Positions 1-11,256 of a stretch of DNA of 64,000 bases are shown here, one piece after another. The position numbers were made by a program, and so were the translations under genes. The notes under the pieces were generated by a model. The model saw only the letters and a program-made list of their open reading frames with translations. It did no database searches and was not told the origin of the DNA. The stretch spans positions 24,268,436 to 24,332,435 of the forward strand of contig OX235275.1 in NCBI GenBank assembly GCA_944472155.2, read 5' to 3'. The stretch's first letter is position 1, and every line of letters begins with the position of its first letter. The DNA comes from Trichobilharzia szidati. Taxonomy: Eukaryota; Platyhelminthes; Trematoda; Strigeidida; Schistosomatidae.

Positions 1-378
1 NNNNNNNNNNNNNNNNNNNNNNNNNNNNNNNNNNNNNNNNNNNNNNNNNNNNNNNNNNNNNNNNNNNNNNNNNNNNNNNNNNNNNNNNNNNNNNNNNNNN
101 NNNNNNNNNNNNNNNNNNNNNNNNNNNNNNNNNNNNNNNNNNNNNNNNNNNNNNNNNNNNNNNNNNNNNNNNNNNNNNNNNNNNNNNNNNNNNNNNNNNN
201 NNNNNNNNNNNNNNNNNNNNNNNNNNNNNNNNNNNNNNNNNNNNNNNNNNNNNNNNNNNNNNNNNNNNNNNNNNNNNNNNNNNNNNNNNNNNNNNNNNNN
301 NNNNNNNNNNNNNNNNNNNNNNNNNNNNNNNNNNNNNNNNNNNNNNNNNNNNNNNNNNNNNNNNNNNNNNNNNNNNNN
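1..378. other. assembly gap
   Basis: Run of N. The first real base is 379, so the repeat that starts there is cut by the gap. Confidence 0.99.
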
Positions 379-929
379 ATGGTACAATTATCGCCACTAT
401 CACTACTAATATTATTTATTTTATTTTTACATTTCCCTATATACTTCCCCATTAATTTATCAGGATAATTATCAAGTTTCAAAGGTTCTCTTATATGTCT
501 CACTTCCTGTCTGAGATATTACTTTGTACTAATTAGTTTTTGTGCCCTATTACTTAGGCATTTTGCCTATCCTATCTTTACTGACATAGGATGGGATAAT
601 CAAAAATCCAAATATCTGTTTGAATGTGTGGTTGGGTTTTCTGTAAACACTAGTGTGTTTAACTTCCCATCTTCATTCCTTTTTACGCTACAATCTAACA
701 TTGGAAATACCCCTTCCTGACTTTCCACTTCATAAGTGAATTGAATTGCCTGCACTTTCTCCAGTAGGTGTATTCAAAAAATCTATTTATCTCCTGTGTT
801 TTGAATAAGGTGAATGTACCATCTGCATACCTTCACTAGACTTTTGAGGTGGAATCAACTGAAAATACATGCAGGAATAAAACATTTTCAACACCTATCC
901 AGCTGAACATACGAAAATTCTACTACTAC
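379..929. mobile_element. Penelope-like element remnant
   Basis: On the minus strand around 600-660 the translation gives the PLE reverse-transcriptase motif VYRKPNHT followed, one frame over, by NRYLDF, so the frame is broken. The right part (about 845-929) matches a PLE 3' tail seen again at 2770-2860. The LTR element at 930-2033 interrupts that tail, which resumes at 2034. No intact protein remains. Confidence 0.6.
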
Positions 930-1270
930 TGTAACAACAGAAGACAAGGGCCAGGCAACAGATCGTTTATTACGAAAAATCAACACGTATTTATAGATTT
1001 TTATGTACATTATTGTAGGTCAATGTTAGTAGAAAATACAGTCTGTTGATTGGTTGTTTCTCACACAAAGTTAACCTTGCATCTCTTGTGGCTGTGTCAG
1101 TTCATCTATATGTTAACTGTAACCGCCTGTCCACCTTGACCTTTGACCTCAATTACTGCCAACCAATTTGGCCAGCAACCATCTCTCACCACAACATGAC
1201 TAATATTTGATACATAAACATTGACCTCAATTACTGTCCACCACTTGGCTAGTAGACAGCTCTCACCACA
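930..1270 (-). repeat. 3' LTR of L1
   Basis: Downstream LTR on the minus strand, 341 bp, no difference from 1693-2033 noticed by eye. It carries AATAAA (complement of 966-971), the likely polyadenylation signal for element RNA. Confidence 0.92.
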
Positions 1271-1692
1271 CTCGTCCCCCCGTCAAATAGTTTGGACTGA
1301 AGTCGGCTCGGTCTTCTCGGTTCTTGGGGCTTTGCTCTGTTGTCTTGCTGTCTGGAATCTCGGCGCTTGTGGATGTCCACTTGTTTAACGGTGTTTACCA
1401 TTGCGGTTGTGTCTGCGTAACCCCATCTCAACGTGACCATATATGGTCCTTCCCACTTTGGAAACTGTTTGCCTGACCCTGTCGCACATTCGTAGGTATT
1501 TCGCCTCACACGTCCATATGCTGCTTTCTCCCGACCTCCCAGCAGCGTCCCAAGTAGCAGCCTCATCGCTGACAGATCTTGAACGCCACTCAACTGCGAA
1601 GAAGCCTCGAAGTCCTGCGCGAAGATCCATATGTCTCCATCAAAAACTGCAGGGCATAGGCTTTCCATTTGTCGGTAGGCAGCGACACCAAA
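1271..1692 (-). pseudogene. gag-like/integrase-end fusion remnant of L1
   Basis: The minus frame is open from 1773 to 1249, across the whole internal region and into both LTRs. The first half begins near MESLCPAVFDGDIW and resembles a gag-like N-terminal segment. The second half contains FPKWEGPYMV, which resembles the GPY/F motif near the C-terminus of Ty3/gypsy integrases, followed by a basic tail. Protease, RT, RNase H and the integrase core are all missing between the halves. The same join occurs at 15937-16362, so the deletion predates both insertions. Protein function is unlikely; the region may serve for packaging and priming. The gag assignment is an inference. Confidence 0.6.
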
Positions 1693-2033
1693 TGTAACAA
1701 CAGAAGACAAGGGCCAGGCAACAGATCGTTTATTACGAAAAATCAACACGTATTTATAGATTTTTATGTACATTATTGTAGGTCAATGTTAGTAGAAAAT
1801 ACAGTCTGTTGATTGGTTGTTTCTCACACAAAGTTAACCTTGCATCTCTTGTGGCTGTGTCAGTTCATCTATATGTTAACTGTAACCGCCTGTCCACCTT
1901 GACCTTTGACCTCAATTACTGCCAACCAATTTGGCCAGCAACCATCTCTCACCACAACATGACTAATATTTGATACATAAACATTGACCTCAATTACTGT
2001 CCACCACTTGGCTAGTAGACAGCTCTCACCACA
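1693..2033 (-). repeat. 5' LTR of L1
   Basis: Upstream LTR when read on the minus strand. It contains a TATA-type box (CTATAAATA, complement of 1751-1759). The U3 side (about 1880-2033) holds two diverged tandem units of about 80 bp, each with TGTGGTGAGAG and AGTAATTGAGGTCAA. Apparently identical to 930-1270, which implies recent insertion. Confidence 0.92.
1751..1759 (-). promoter_or_regulatory. TATA-like box in L1 5' LTR
   Basis: CTATAAATA on the minus strand inside the 5' LTR, about 60 bp before the LTR end, upstream of the AATAAA signal. An equivalent TATATAAATA lies in the L2 LTR near 16550. Confidence 0.5.
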
Positions 2034-2040
2034 CTACTAC

Positions 2041-3055
2041 AACGACGAATGGGGAAGAATAAAGGAAACTTTAAAACAGAAGATCCACATTAGTTCTGTT
2101 TATTAGATATGTCACAGTTAGTAAAACAGTATTATTTACTGGATGACAGAGTTTCTAACAAAATTTATTGTTCCTAATCATATCAGTTATAACCACACAA
2201 CTTTGAAACTTAAGTCTTATAGTTTTCTCTGTTTTCTCCTATTTGTCTTCGTATGGGTAGTATAATTTTCCAGATAATGGCAACACCAACAATGAGGAAT
2301 CTAAGTCATCAGTAGTACTCCCTTACAAAAAAGGAACCTCGGAAACCTTAGGGAGATTTCTTAACAGTGGAGGAATTATAACGGTTGGCATTCGAACACA
2401 CAAACTCAATTAGAAACATGTTTTGTCGGATAAAGGATCAATCCTCTGGATCCTTTAAAACAAAACAATTTAGCTTATCTAATACCCTACTCACAATGAT
2501 TGTCAGGTCGAATACATAGGTCAAAGTAGTATAATGGGGGCAGTCAGACTAGCTGAACATAAAAACCTAGCAAAATCTAGATTAGTTGACACGAATGAGA
2601 TAAAGAATCTAGAGAATAGTTCATCTGTAGCACTACACCACATGGAATTACACGCAACCATACCATAGGATGGGATAAGATGACCGTCTTAAAATCTAAT
2701 ATAATGGGATTGAGTGGGAGACTGATAACTGACTGAGGCATTATTTATGGAGTCACCTGAATAGAAATTACTTAACACCTATCCACCTGGATATCTGGAA
2801 AATTCTACTACCCCTGCGATGACAAATAGGGAGGAATAAAGAAAACTATAAAATTCAAGTTTCGAAGTTGTGATGTTATAATTGATGATATGATTATGAG
2901 CAGCAATGAATTGTATTCGAAACTGTGTCATCCAGTAATTAATACTGTTTCACTCACTGTGTGTGATATATCTAATAAACAAATTAATATGTAATTACAT
3001 ACTACCACAGTGCCCAAGTTTTACACATATATATTATTAAGACTTCTTTTCCACT
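2041..3055. mobile_element. Penelope-like element, fold-back copy
   Basis: The right arm on the plus strand (about 2300-3000) keeps broken GIY-YIG pieces: a Cys-containing GIY-YIG start near 2500-2530 and a His-rich end (HATIP.DGIR) near 2650-2690. The left arm (about 2080-2290) is the complement of a PLE 3' tail: its CTATTTGTCTTCG and TTTTCCAGATA strings answer those at 2800-2850. Frames are broken throughout. Confidence 0.55.
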
Positions 3056-3130
3056 GTAATTCTATTTCACGCAGAAACTTTCACATCTTCTGTACTCATT
3101 TGTTTTTGTGTTCCTTATATGTCATTCTAG

Positions 3131-3216
3131 TCCAATGAATGATAAGAATAAACCACGTGGATGTGGAAAACTTACTACTTACGTAAAAGAACCAGTTTCG
3201 AAAGGTCGTACAAGAG
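3131..3216 (+). CDS. Ly6/uPAR-like protein, penultimate coding exon
   Basis: The exon sits between a good acceptor (…GTCATTCTAG before 3131) and a consensus donor (AGAG|GTAAGT at 3217). Frame 2 is open and encodes 28 residues including GCGKLTTYVKEPVSKGRTR. It ends one base into a codon; the exon at 11257 begins with the other two bases, making Glu, so the phases join exactly. Together they resemble the second half of a three-finger Ly6/quiver-type domain: one Cys here, the closing Cys cluster in the next exon. The intron between holds about 8 kb of repeats. Earlier exons, with the signal peptide and first Cys residues, must lie left of the window. The exon alone is too short to identify; the assignment rests on the pairing. 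Confidence 0.6.
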
Positions 3217-3294
3217 GTAAGTGAAACCGCATATTTCATTCAATTGAATTATTTATCAAAAGAAATAGTTTAATTATTCAATTAAAACTCTAAT

Positions 3295-3365
3295 TATTAT
3301 TATTATTATGGCATCCTTTAATTCCGAGAGGAACATAGGACACAACTCTAACAGGTAGTCTAAAT
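3295..3365 (-). repeat. RTE-A 3'-end scrap
   Basis: A TTA-repeat followed by CATCCTTTAATTCCGAGAGG and AACATAGG is the complement of the RTE-A terminus (TGTTCC..hairpin..AAAGGAA(TAA)n). Confidence 0.55.
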
Positions 3366-3554
3366 TTAGAAATAAGTGCATTCCATTTTTATTATAGAAT
3401 TATTATTATTAGTATTCGCCTAGGTTCCGAGTAAAAGATACACGGTTTGAATAACGTATCTCCTCTTCCTTGATATAAGTAAAAAACTTGAGCACTGTGG
3501 TAGAGTATAACTCCATTATGGATGAGATTTCATTTCGATAAATCACACAGTAAT

Positions 3555-4830
3555 ATTAACTGATGAGGTTTCGAGCACAAACTATTGCTGCTCATAATCA
3601 TATCAAGTCACTCACACAACATTCTTACTTCATTTATATACACGAGTAAAAATTGATGATTAGACATTTGAATAAAATACAATATAATATAAAATGCATT
3701 CAGAAATAATAACATGAGTATTATTGATCAAATACAGTTAGATGGGAAATATGACGAGTGTTTTTATAGTAAAATAAATAAGTAACTTGTCAGAATGTTA
3801 TGATGTACGTGAATTGAACTGAAATAGAATTTTAACATTATTTATTATCCTCCTCTGATTTGACTGACTGGTGGTAATAATGTCTTCCATGCATATCTCT
3901 GGTATTTGCATTGAGTCATTTATGTTGCATGTGTTGGGTGCAGGCTCAATGAACCAGGCAGGATTCAGTAATCAATCTCTCTCTCTCCCCCTACCTATAT
4001 TAGTTCTTAGAATGTTAATCCCCTCCCACCATATTGTGTGGTTGTGTGTTAATGCATACATTGCAATCGCTGAGCTTTTTGCACGAATTAGGGTGGCATT
4101 CAAACCTATAAATTCACTCAGTCAGGACAACCTCTGTAGGCTGAAAGACCCGGCGGACCCAATCAAACAAAATAATATAATTTACAAAATACCTTCCAAT
4201 GACTGTGTGACTGAGGTCAACTACATAGGTCAGGGGTAGTCAGATTGTCAGAATATAAGAATTTAGCTAAGGTAAGAATGGTTGATCCCGAGAAGATAAG
4301 TAATTTAGAAAAAACTCAACACTACATTGCACTGCATGCATTAACACACGACCACACAGTGGGGTGGGACACAGTCAAAATTAGAAAGAGTAATATGCTT
4401 AAGTGGAGAGAAACAGTGATTGATTTCTGAATCCTGGTTCATCCAGTGAATCTATACTCAACACATGCAACAGAAATGACTCCATGCAAATACCAGAAAT
4501 ATGGAAGATATTATTACCTCCAGTCAGTCAAATCAGAGGAGGGTAATAAATAATCTTAAAACTCCATTTTAATTCACGTACATCACAACATTCTAACAAG
4601 TTGCTTATTTTGACTATAAAATCACTCGCCCTATTTCCAATCTAATCGCATTTGATTGATAACACTAATATTATTATTTCTGAATGTACTTTAACTTATA
4701 TTGAATTTTATTCAAATGTCTAATCAATTCCACTCATGTATATAAATGAAGTAAGAATGTTGTGTGAGTGAGTTGATATGATTATGAGTGACAATAATTT
4801 GTGCTTGAAATGTGGTCATTATTTGATATT
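3555..4830. mobile_element. Penelope-like element, fold-back copy
   Basis: The two ends are inverted copies of one tail: CTGCTCATAATCATATCAA near 3590 answers TTGATATGATTATGAGTGAC near 4773, and TTATTTATTATCCTCCTCTG near 3839 answers the region near 4530. The plus-strand middle (about 4090-4430) encodes a broken GIY-YIG endonuclease end: IYKIPSNDCVTEVNYIGQ, a stop at 4238, then the downstream HALTHDHTVGWD motif in another frame. It lies in the Ly6 intron. Confidence 0.75.
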
Positions 4831-4833
4831 TTT

Positions 4834-5034
4834 TCTTTGTTTTTGATAACAGCTTGATTCCACACAGTAATTTGGCACAAGTATGGAATTTTCAGCTTGT
4901 GATATCGGTACCCCAAATTTTGCAGGCCCACCGTAGATATAAGGTGTGCATCGGCAGGGGATCGAACCTCGGACCATGTGCATGGTCGGTGAGAGTCCTA
5001 ACCGCTGTGCCAACGACGCACTGTGTAACACTGT
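4834..5034 (-). repeat. SINE T2 (tRNA-headed)
   Basis: On the minus strand the head reads TGGCACAGCGGTTAGGACTC (A-box-like) then AGGTTCGATCCCC (B-box), followed by a T2-specific body with GAAAATTCCATACTTGTGCC and an A-rich end. Related copies: 27465-27640 and 33412-33556. Confidence 0.75.
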
Positions 5035-5072
5035 GTGATTTATCAAAATAAAATGTTATCCATAATGAAGTT

Positions 5073-5714
5073 ATCTCCTCTTCACCCTGACCTTTACAGT
5101 CGTCTTTATCCGCCTTCGTGGTTGCCTATAGACTTTTCTCTCCTCTTCACACGATCTCCTTTATGCCACTCTCCGACCCAAGTCCGTTTTGTCATTCCTA
5201 TTCTGGTTCCACTTGAGAGTCTACTTGGTATGTTACCTGACTCAGCAGCCTCCTCAGCTTATATCCTACCTTTCTGCATTTTCTTCAACATATTTGTTGG
5301 ATAACATATTCCTGTTGGTTCCCTGTTGGTTCGCTATCTGAGTTCTCCGTTACTTTCCTTTCTCAATAGTCATCTGATCTTTAGCACGGAGCCAGTGAAG
5401 GCAGCTGTTGACATGCTTTTGGTGACACGTCAAATTTATGAACCACGTAGAATCGCTGAATTGACTTCAGCGCTGAAAGTTCGATTCTTACTCCTTATTT
5501 TGAGAGCAGCAGATTTCGAGGGCGATTTGAGATTTCTGAGGGAATGTCTAAACTTTCTGATCCTATTTGTCTTTGACATTTTCATTTGTGCTGCTTGCAC
5601 TTGAAACAATCGCTGACTGGATAAATATCTTTGGTAAGCTTCTTCAAATTTCTCTGGTTGACAGTGACTGGACCCTGTTGTTATTGGTTACGTATCTTCA
5701 TCATCTCTCTCTTC

Positions 5715-5789
<75 letters not shown>

Positions 5790-6700
5790 GACATCCTATT
5801 TTCGCTTCCATCTTGTTCTACCACCTCGCTGATTTTCTCCCCTGTAGATCTTCAGGTTTGTGTAACATATAAACCGTCAGTGAAGTCCAAATCTTCCGGG
5901 GTATTCATATCGGTCTGAAGTATTTCTGGCTCTACACTCCCGATGGTCTACCACATGATGCAGTCCGCCACAATCAGCAGTATTACCAGTGATAGTAGGC
6001 AGCCTTGTATTATTATTGCTGTATTCACTTCAAAGGCTTCGAAGAGTTTTATTTAGGGGGTCACTTGACTTGTGGAATCGTCATATATCTGATGAGTTAG
6101 GTTGATAAAGGTTTGGACCACTCTGTTAGGTAGAAATAGTTTCTAGACCACTTCGCCGTCAACACTCCGTGAAGTCAGTGTACAGATTTGGCTGTCATTC
6201 TACGCTCTATCCGGTGATCATGCATATTGCTGCTATTCAGTCAGCAAACAGTTTATCTTTCCTGAATCCAGCAGTCCTGGGGAGAGTTCTGTACCCAGAG
6301 TTTCTTCTATTCCCTCCAGGATCATGTAACTTAAAACTTTGATCAGAGTGGACAGTAGCATGACTCCACCCGCCCCCTCACCTTTTACAAAGGCTCAAAT
6401 CAACCTTCTTTGGCAATTTTGCAAGGCAGTCTTTCTTCTAATCGGTTTCAAGTAACTCTCCTTCTTTCCAAACTCCTTCTAATATTGGCGTGAGGATATC
6501 CACTAAGATCTCTGGATCCATTTTTGGGTGATATCTTAAGAAATTCTATTTGGTCCTGCTGCCTACTCGACTTTCAGTAAATTAATGCTATACTGTCCTA
6601 ATTCTTTTCAACAGTTAACATTGTACACAAACCAGCAGCATCCAAATCTCACTCTGCTTAATTTCATAAATGTATGTCTTGCTCCACAGCAGCAGGAGTG
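5073..6700 (-). mobile_element. RTE-A LINE, degraded antisense copy
   Basis: Minus-strand similarity to the RTE-A C-terminal region (complement of 5073-5620), then RT (about 5860-6000) and upstream parts to about 6700. Many stops and indels; a TA microsatellite (5719-5786) interrupts it. No intact frame. Confidence 0.7.
5719..5786. repeat. (TA)34 microsatellite
   Basis: Sixty-eight bases of pure TA inside the degraded RTE-A copy. Confidence 0.98.
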
Positions 6701-7271
6701 ATGTTTTTCCGTTGGGCCTATTTCCAGGATGTCTGAAGAATTTAGACAAAAAGAATGTGTCTACTTATAAGTAGTATAACCATTTTAACAGCGAATTTGA
6801 ACAGAGTCAAATTGATAATGACTCTCAACAAAAATTTGTGTTCATGAAGCTGCGTGATAACTAATAGCAGAATCTAAGACACATCCATTTATTTGTTATT
6901 TGAGACTGAACTTTTAGGTGGACGGACCCGCAGTTCCTAGTGATTGATGGTGTTCCAAATGATACTCGAACGCAGAAAATCATTAGTATCAAAAGCTGAA
7001 GCATCCTGGATTCTATATTCATCTACAAATTTCATCGAAGGATCCACAACAAGAGCACATATATCAACACACAGGTTGAACAATTAGGTCACGAATATTC
7101 AGTCAACATCGTCTCGTTTCCTAGACGGTCCTAAGAGTAGAAAAAGTGGAAAGATTGGGTGAGGGAACAGCCACCCCACTATGGAAAATCAAATCAGTCG
7201 CTAAAGAAATTTCAGATCACGCAAGAAGTATAAGAGTTAAACCCATTCTTCGCCCGATATGGGGAGAATGA
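6701..7271. other. no recognisable gene
   Basis: Ly6 intron sequence. Short frames only; possibly very old LINE material, but nothing that can be assigned. Confidence 0.6.
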
Positions 7272-7620
7272 ATGACGCGAGCTGGTGGAAGCCTTCTAGA
7301 AGCTTGTCAACCGATGTGTCTATCTTCGATGAAAAATAATATACGTATAGGGACGTGGAATGTTCTCAATACGTTCAAAATGAGTAGGGTTACTTCCATC
7401 GCGAAAGCCATGGAAGGATACTATATGGAAAGGTTAGAAACCTGTAGAATGAAAGTGCACAGTCCATGTAGTTAACTAAAGAGTCAGTAGTCTACTCCGG
7501 TCAACCAGACGGAAACCAGGAGCATATTCAGCTATAACACACAAGGATAGATTACTCATTGTCCAAAAAAACCTCAGACTCTTAACGACACGTGCCAATT
7601 AACACTTTATAGTGAATATA
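7272..7620 (+). pseudogene. RTE-A-type endonuclease N-terminal fragment
   Basis: The plus-strand frame contains NNIRIGTWNVLNTFKMSRV, matching the APE-type endonuclease start of RTE-A (GTWNVRTMYETSKAA), and a little later, after a stop, a VYSGQPDGNQEH-like piece matching VIYSGHPEDNHTH. The upstream 60 bases differ from the 12.9-kb copy, so it belongs to another subfamily. Broken after about 120 codons. Confidence 0.65.
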
Positions 7621-8402
7621 AATGGCCACGCAGCCCAAAAATATGCCAGAAAAGAAGGATATTGAATGGATGAAGGGTGAATAGACCGTTAAAAGATATT
7701 CCCGCTACGCAATTATCCCTACGGAATTCAAATAAAAAACGACTACGTACACACGTGAATTAGAGGAACACAGTCTAACTGTGAGTGTGAGGTGAAATTC
7801 TAAGAATGTGGTGTGATGTAATTATTTCTGTCGAACAAATGTCGATAGAAATGAAGGTTGAAAAAGGTGTACACCATAGGAGCTTCTATTCATTCACACA
7901 GAAATACAACAGAACCAGAGGAGTTTGAAAATTCGTCGTCTGTAGGTTATCTAGACGCTGTAGAATCAGGTCACGTGATTTATTTTGTATATTATTGAAA
8001 TCATTGATAAAAATATCACAGGGAGCGTTTCACATGAGATGGAGTGAGAATTTTGTGAATATGAATGACGAATCGATGAAGAATTTGACCTAGTTCCAAC
8101 ACCTCCGCACTCGCCAGTGTGCGTAAACATTTTCTGTTTTTCATAATTTCATGTTTTTCAAATCGAACACTGCTATTATGTGATTTTGTGTCTGTACCAA
8201 TTTAGCATTTTGACAGGGAGAAGAAAACTTTCTAATTCTTGATAACTATGTTTAAGTTACTGTTTGTTAGCTGAGATTTTGTGAATTCGTTTTTGGCAAT
8301 ACAACGATAATGCCAGTAGCAGCATCGTAGGAAGTAAATCATCGATGAATTTGAAGCAGTGTCGTTTTGTTGTTTTAATTTTCTGGAAATTGATGATCAT
8401 GA
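7621..8402. other. no recognisable gene
   Basis: AT-rich intron sequence with no open frame, repeat or RNA that I can recognise. Confidence 0.6.
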
Positions 8403-9015
8403 TTCCGTTGGTTTCCGAGTGGAACATTGGTCTTCAACAGTACATCTGCCTTTCATCCGTTTCACTGTAGTCATCTTACGCTAGCTTTTCGAATGCCTAT
8501 ATGCTTTCATCTTCTCCCTGCACGATCTCTTCTATGTGTTTTTGTAATTCACGTGTGTATGTAGTCGTTTTGCATTTGAATTGCGTAGCGGTAAATGTCA
8601 CTGAACGGTATCTTCAGCATATGTCCTGTCCTTCTCCATTTTCTCTGGCATATTTGTTGGTTAGTCGGTTGATCTTTGGTTCGCCTCCAGATTTCCTTGA
8701 TGCTAATCCTTTGCAATAGTCTATCTGATCCTCGATAATCGATCAAAGACCTGATTTGTTGATGAATGCCTGAAATGTTTTTTCAGGCAGCCGGCAATCC
8801 AGTCCGATTTCTATTAGCTCAATGTACCCCTTGGTTGTTGTAGGAATGACTGGAGTAGATTATTAACTCTCCAGTTTTAACAACTTCTAGGGTCCACTTC
8901 TATTCTCTTCGCACTTCTGTACCATAATTTTTCATCTGACTGAACAAACTAAGCAACCTTTCCAGTTTCAAACATTTTTTGCCAACATTCCATATCCTGA
9001 TGATTATTTTTGTTT
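8403..9015 (-). mobile_element. RTE-A LINE, internally deleted antisense copy
   Basis: The minus strand runs from an endonuclease start (IWNV… near 8990) almost directly into the C-terminal region (QICQRKWRRTGHML near 8650) and the RTE-A 3' end near 8430 (GTTCCACTCGGAAAC hairpin). Most of EN and all of RT are deleted. Confidence 0.65.
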
Positions 9016-9137
9016 TCATCGAAAGCAGGATCATTGCATTAATGGTTTCCCTGAAGGCTTTCATCAGCTGGTGTTATTTTCATCTCCAAAGGCAGAGAAG
9101 ACTGTGTTTAATTTTTTTGAATTTATGGACTGTTTAC

Positions 9138-10020
9138 TGATTATATTATTATTATTGTTCCCTTGGATTCCTAGTGGAACATAGGGCTTCAACTACACGT
9201 CTCCACTTGCTTCTGCTGTACTTTTTCCCTGCATCCATGTTAGTCCATACTGTTTCAACTCCTCTTCACACGATCTCCTCCATGTCACCCTTGGACGTCC
9301 CACTCGCCGCTTCCCTTTCGGGTTCCACTCGAGCAATGGCCTGACGCGTGATGTCACCCAACGGCCTCCTCAGCGAGTGTCCAATCCATCTCCACTTTCT
9401 CCTGCATATTTGTTGACCGATTGGTTCTTGTTTTGTTTGTTCCCATAATTTCTTGTTGGTTCTTGTTCTTTCCGGCCATGTGATCTTGAGCATAGAACGA
9501 AGACACTTGTTGATAAAGTTCTGTAACAGGCTGTTGGAAATATTCTTTGTGACCCGCCAAGTTTCTGATCCGTATAGAAGAACTGACTGACTTGACGTTT
9601 GTATTGAAAATCCGAATCATTTTGTTGTTGATGCTGAGTTGAGTGACGAAGATTTCCAGATTGGTTTCAGGTTGATGAATGTGTTTCTCGCCTTCCCGAT
9701 TCTCGATTTGACATCCTCGTCTGTTCCTCCTGTAGTTAAGACAATGCTCCCTGGATAAGTGAATGAAGTAACCTCTTTCACATCTCTCCCGTTGATGGTG
9801 ATTGGCGCTGTATGTTACTGCTGTTGTTGTTGTTGGTTGGCAATTTTCATAACCTCCGTCTTGTCTATGTTCACCTGGAGTCCTGTCTTCTCTGGCTGCT
9901 TCTTCGACCAGTTTGTCGGTTTTCGCTTGTAAGTCTTCGATTTTGTGTGACATCAAACATAAATCATCCGCGAAATCCAGGTCTTCTAGGTTTTTCACGT
10001 CGAAGCTGTTTACTGAGCGA
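9138..10020 (-). mobile_element. RTE-A LINE 3' part, antisense
   Basis: Starts on the plus strand with the complementary (TAA)n tail and the 3' hairpin (CCTAGTGGAACATAGGG). The minus strand then encodes the C-terminal third of RT from KNLEDLDFADD (near 9990) on, with frameshifts. 5'-truncated at about 10020. The wording (CSTRNP-type end) differs from the 12.9-kb copy, so it is a separate RTE-A subfamily. Confidence 0.8.
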
Positions 10021-10224
10021 AGGATAATTTTTTCTATAAATCTATCATTAGGTTCTACAGTTATGTATCTATGATAACCAAAGCACTATTTTCATTATCA
10101 ATATAAATATTTTACGTAACATCGAAGCTATAATAAGGACAGATTTCAGTTGTATTGGATCTGTAAGTACTAGTATTCCACAGTACTACTCTAAATTGAA
10201 TATCCGACAAACGAAAGAAAATAA

Positions 10225-10330
10225 GTCAGTCAGTGGTTTAGCGATAGAATGCTCCTCAGCCATGCATGTGGTCCAAGGTTCTATCCCCGACTGAGGCTAG
10301 TGACCCCACCTTATAAAAATTCAACACCAA
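10225..10330 (+). repeat. tRNA-headed SINE fragment (Gly-like head)
   Basis: AGTGGTTTAGCGATAGAATG resembles a tRNA-Gly A-box region and AAGGTTCTATCCCC is a B-box. No tRNA acceptor stem closes, so it is read as a SINE head related to T1/T2, not a tRNA gene. Confidence 0.6.
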
Positions 10331-10529
10331 TGCTACCGAAACTTCAAAGTGTGTAACAGCAGAAGACGAAAGACATGGCAATTTTGTATCTTCAACGCAC
10401 CATTTGCACAGATCGTCCATGTTGTGCTACTTCTGCCCTTCCTTCATATTGTGTTTTGTTGTGATCCTTTCACGTCTCCCACGTATCTCCACAAAGCTGT
10501 ATCATTTGCTTTCTCTGACATCATAACCG

Positions 10530-10845
10530 TCTTGATTAGACACTGATGTCATGTGAATCAAGTCCTCTGCTGAGTGTAGACTGAATTCTATCAGTCAAGT
10601 TTGCAATGTGATCAGCATGCCACTAGGTGGCTCGCCATCACGGTGCACTTTGAATTGGTGTCAATAGATGATTGGAGACATTCGGCAGAAACCGTTGGAC
10701 CTAGGTTTCGTGCTTTTTGGCTATCACTTGTCAGCAAGTCGTGCGAGTAATCTTGAAGAAACTCATAGGCAATATGCGACCCGCGGAGTTCGAACCCAGG
10801 ACTTTCCACACAGCTACTGGGACATGATTTGGCTCCGTATGAATT
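10530..10845 (-). repeat. cSINE (tRNA-headed) copy
   Basis: The minus strand matches the cSINE unit at 55286-55638: TRNA-like head with CTGGGTTCGAACTCC, a body with TGACAAGTGATAGCC and CACGAAACCTAGG, and the end with CTGATAGAATTCAGTCT. Diverged. Confidence 0.65.
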
Positions 10846-10884
10846 CAAACTTCTGACAATTTGCAACCGCCAGTCAGTGTCGTC

Positions 10885-11070
10885 GGTGAGTATCTTTCCT
10901 CACACTGAAACTAATGGACCAGTGAATCGCGTCCTGGGATCAAATCCCAGTTGACGCGTACTGCCGACGTGGGATCCCAAAGTAGGACAAAACAGTCGTC
11001 CAACACTCCCTGATAATCTTCAATGGTACTCTAACTAATATTGATTCGTGATCAAAGTTTAGATAATTAC
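10885..11070 (+). repeat. hSINE copy, degraded
   Basis: Plus-oriented. Contains CGTACTGCCGACGTGGGATC, CCCAAAGTAGGACAAAAC and the hSINE 3' part (CTAACTAATATTGATTCGTG). The hammerhead core is broken. Confidence 0.65.
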
Positions 11071-11256
11071 GAAAACCTTTTTTATAATAATGAACATCAT
11101 ATATTTTAACTTTCTCGATAATGTATATGTATATATACTAATCTTAAGAAATTGCTTTTTCTCTATTAATCTCCCTCCCACCCCTTTCAACAATACCTAC
11201 TTGGATGTATTAACAACAACAATAACTGTTCAATGAATACACTTCCGTTACATCAG

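Larger units (their letters stand above)
930..2033 (-). mobile_element. non-autonomous LTR retrotransposon L1 (1,104 bp)
   Basis: Two 341-bp direct repeats (930-1270 and 1693-2033) look identical base for base and flank a 422-bp internal region. On the minus strand the element starts TGTGGTG and ends TGTTACA. A tRNA-complement-like primer site beginning TGGTGTCGC follows the 5' LTR, and a G-rich tract, GACGGGGGGACGAG, precedes the 3' LTR. CTACTAC flanks both sides (923-929 and 2034-2040), giving a 4- or 7-bp target duplication. The host PLE tail without an insertion is visible at 2770-2860. It lacks room for protease, RT, RNase H and most of integrase, so it must have been moved in trans. Confidence 0.93.

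Noticed and set aside
1443..1697. 84-codon plus-strand frame (and a related one at 15933-16190, minus)
   Set aside because: Both are antisense shadows of the L1/L2 internal regions.
5567..5918. Open frames with long Ile-Tyr repeats
   Set aside because: They translate the TA microsatellite at 5719-5786.
10225..10330. Possible tRNA-Gly gene
   Set aside because: Only A- and B-box-like parts match; no acceptor stem closes, and related heads are joined to SINE bodies elsewhere.
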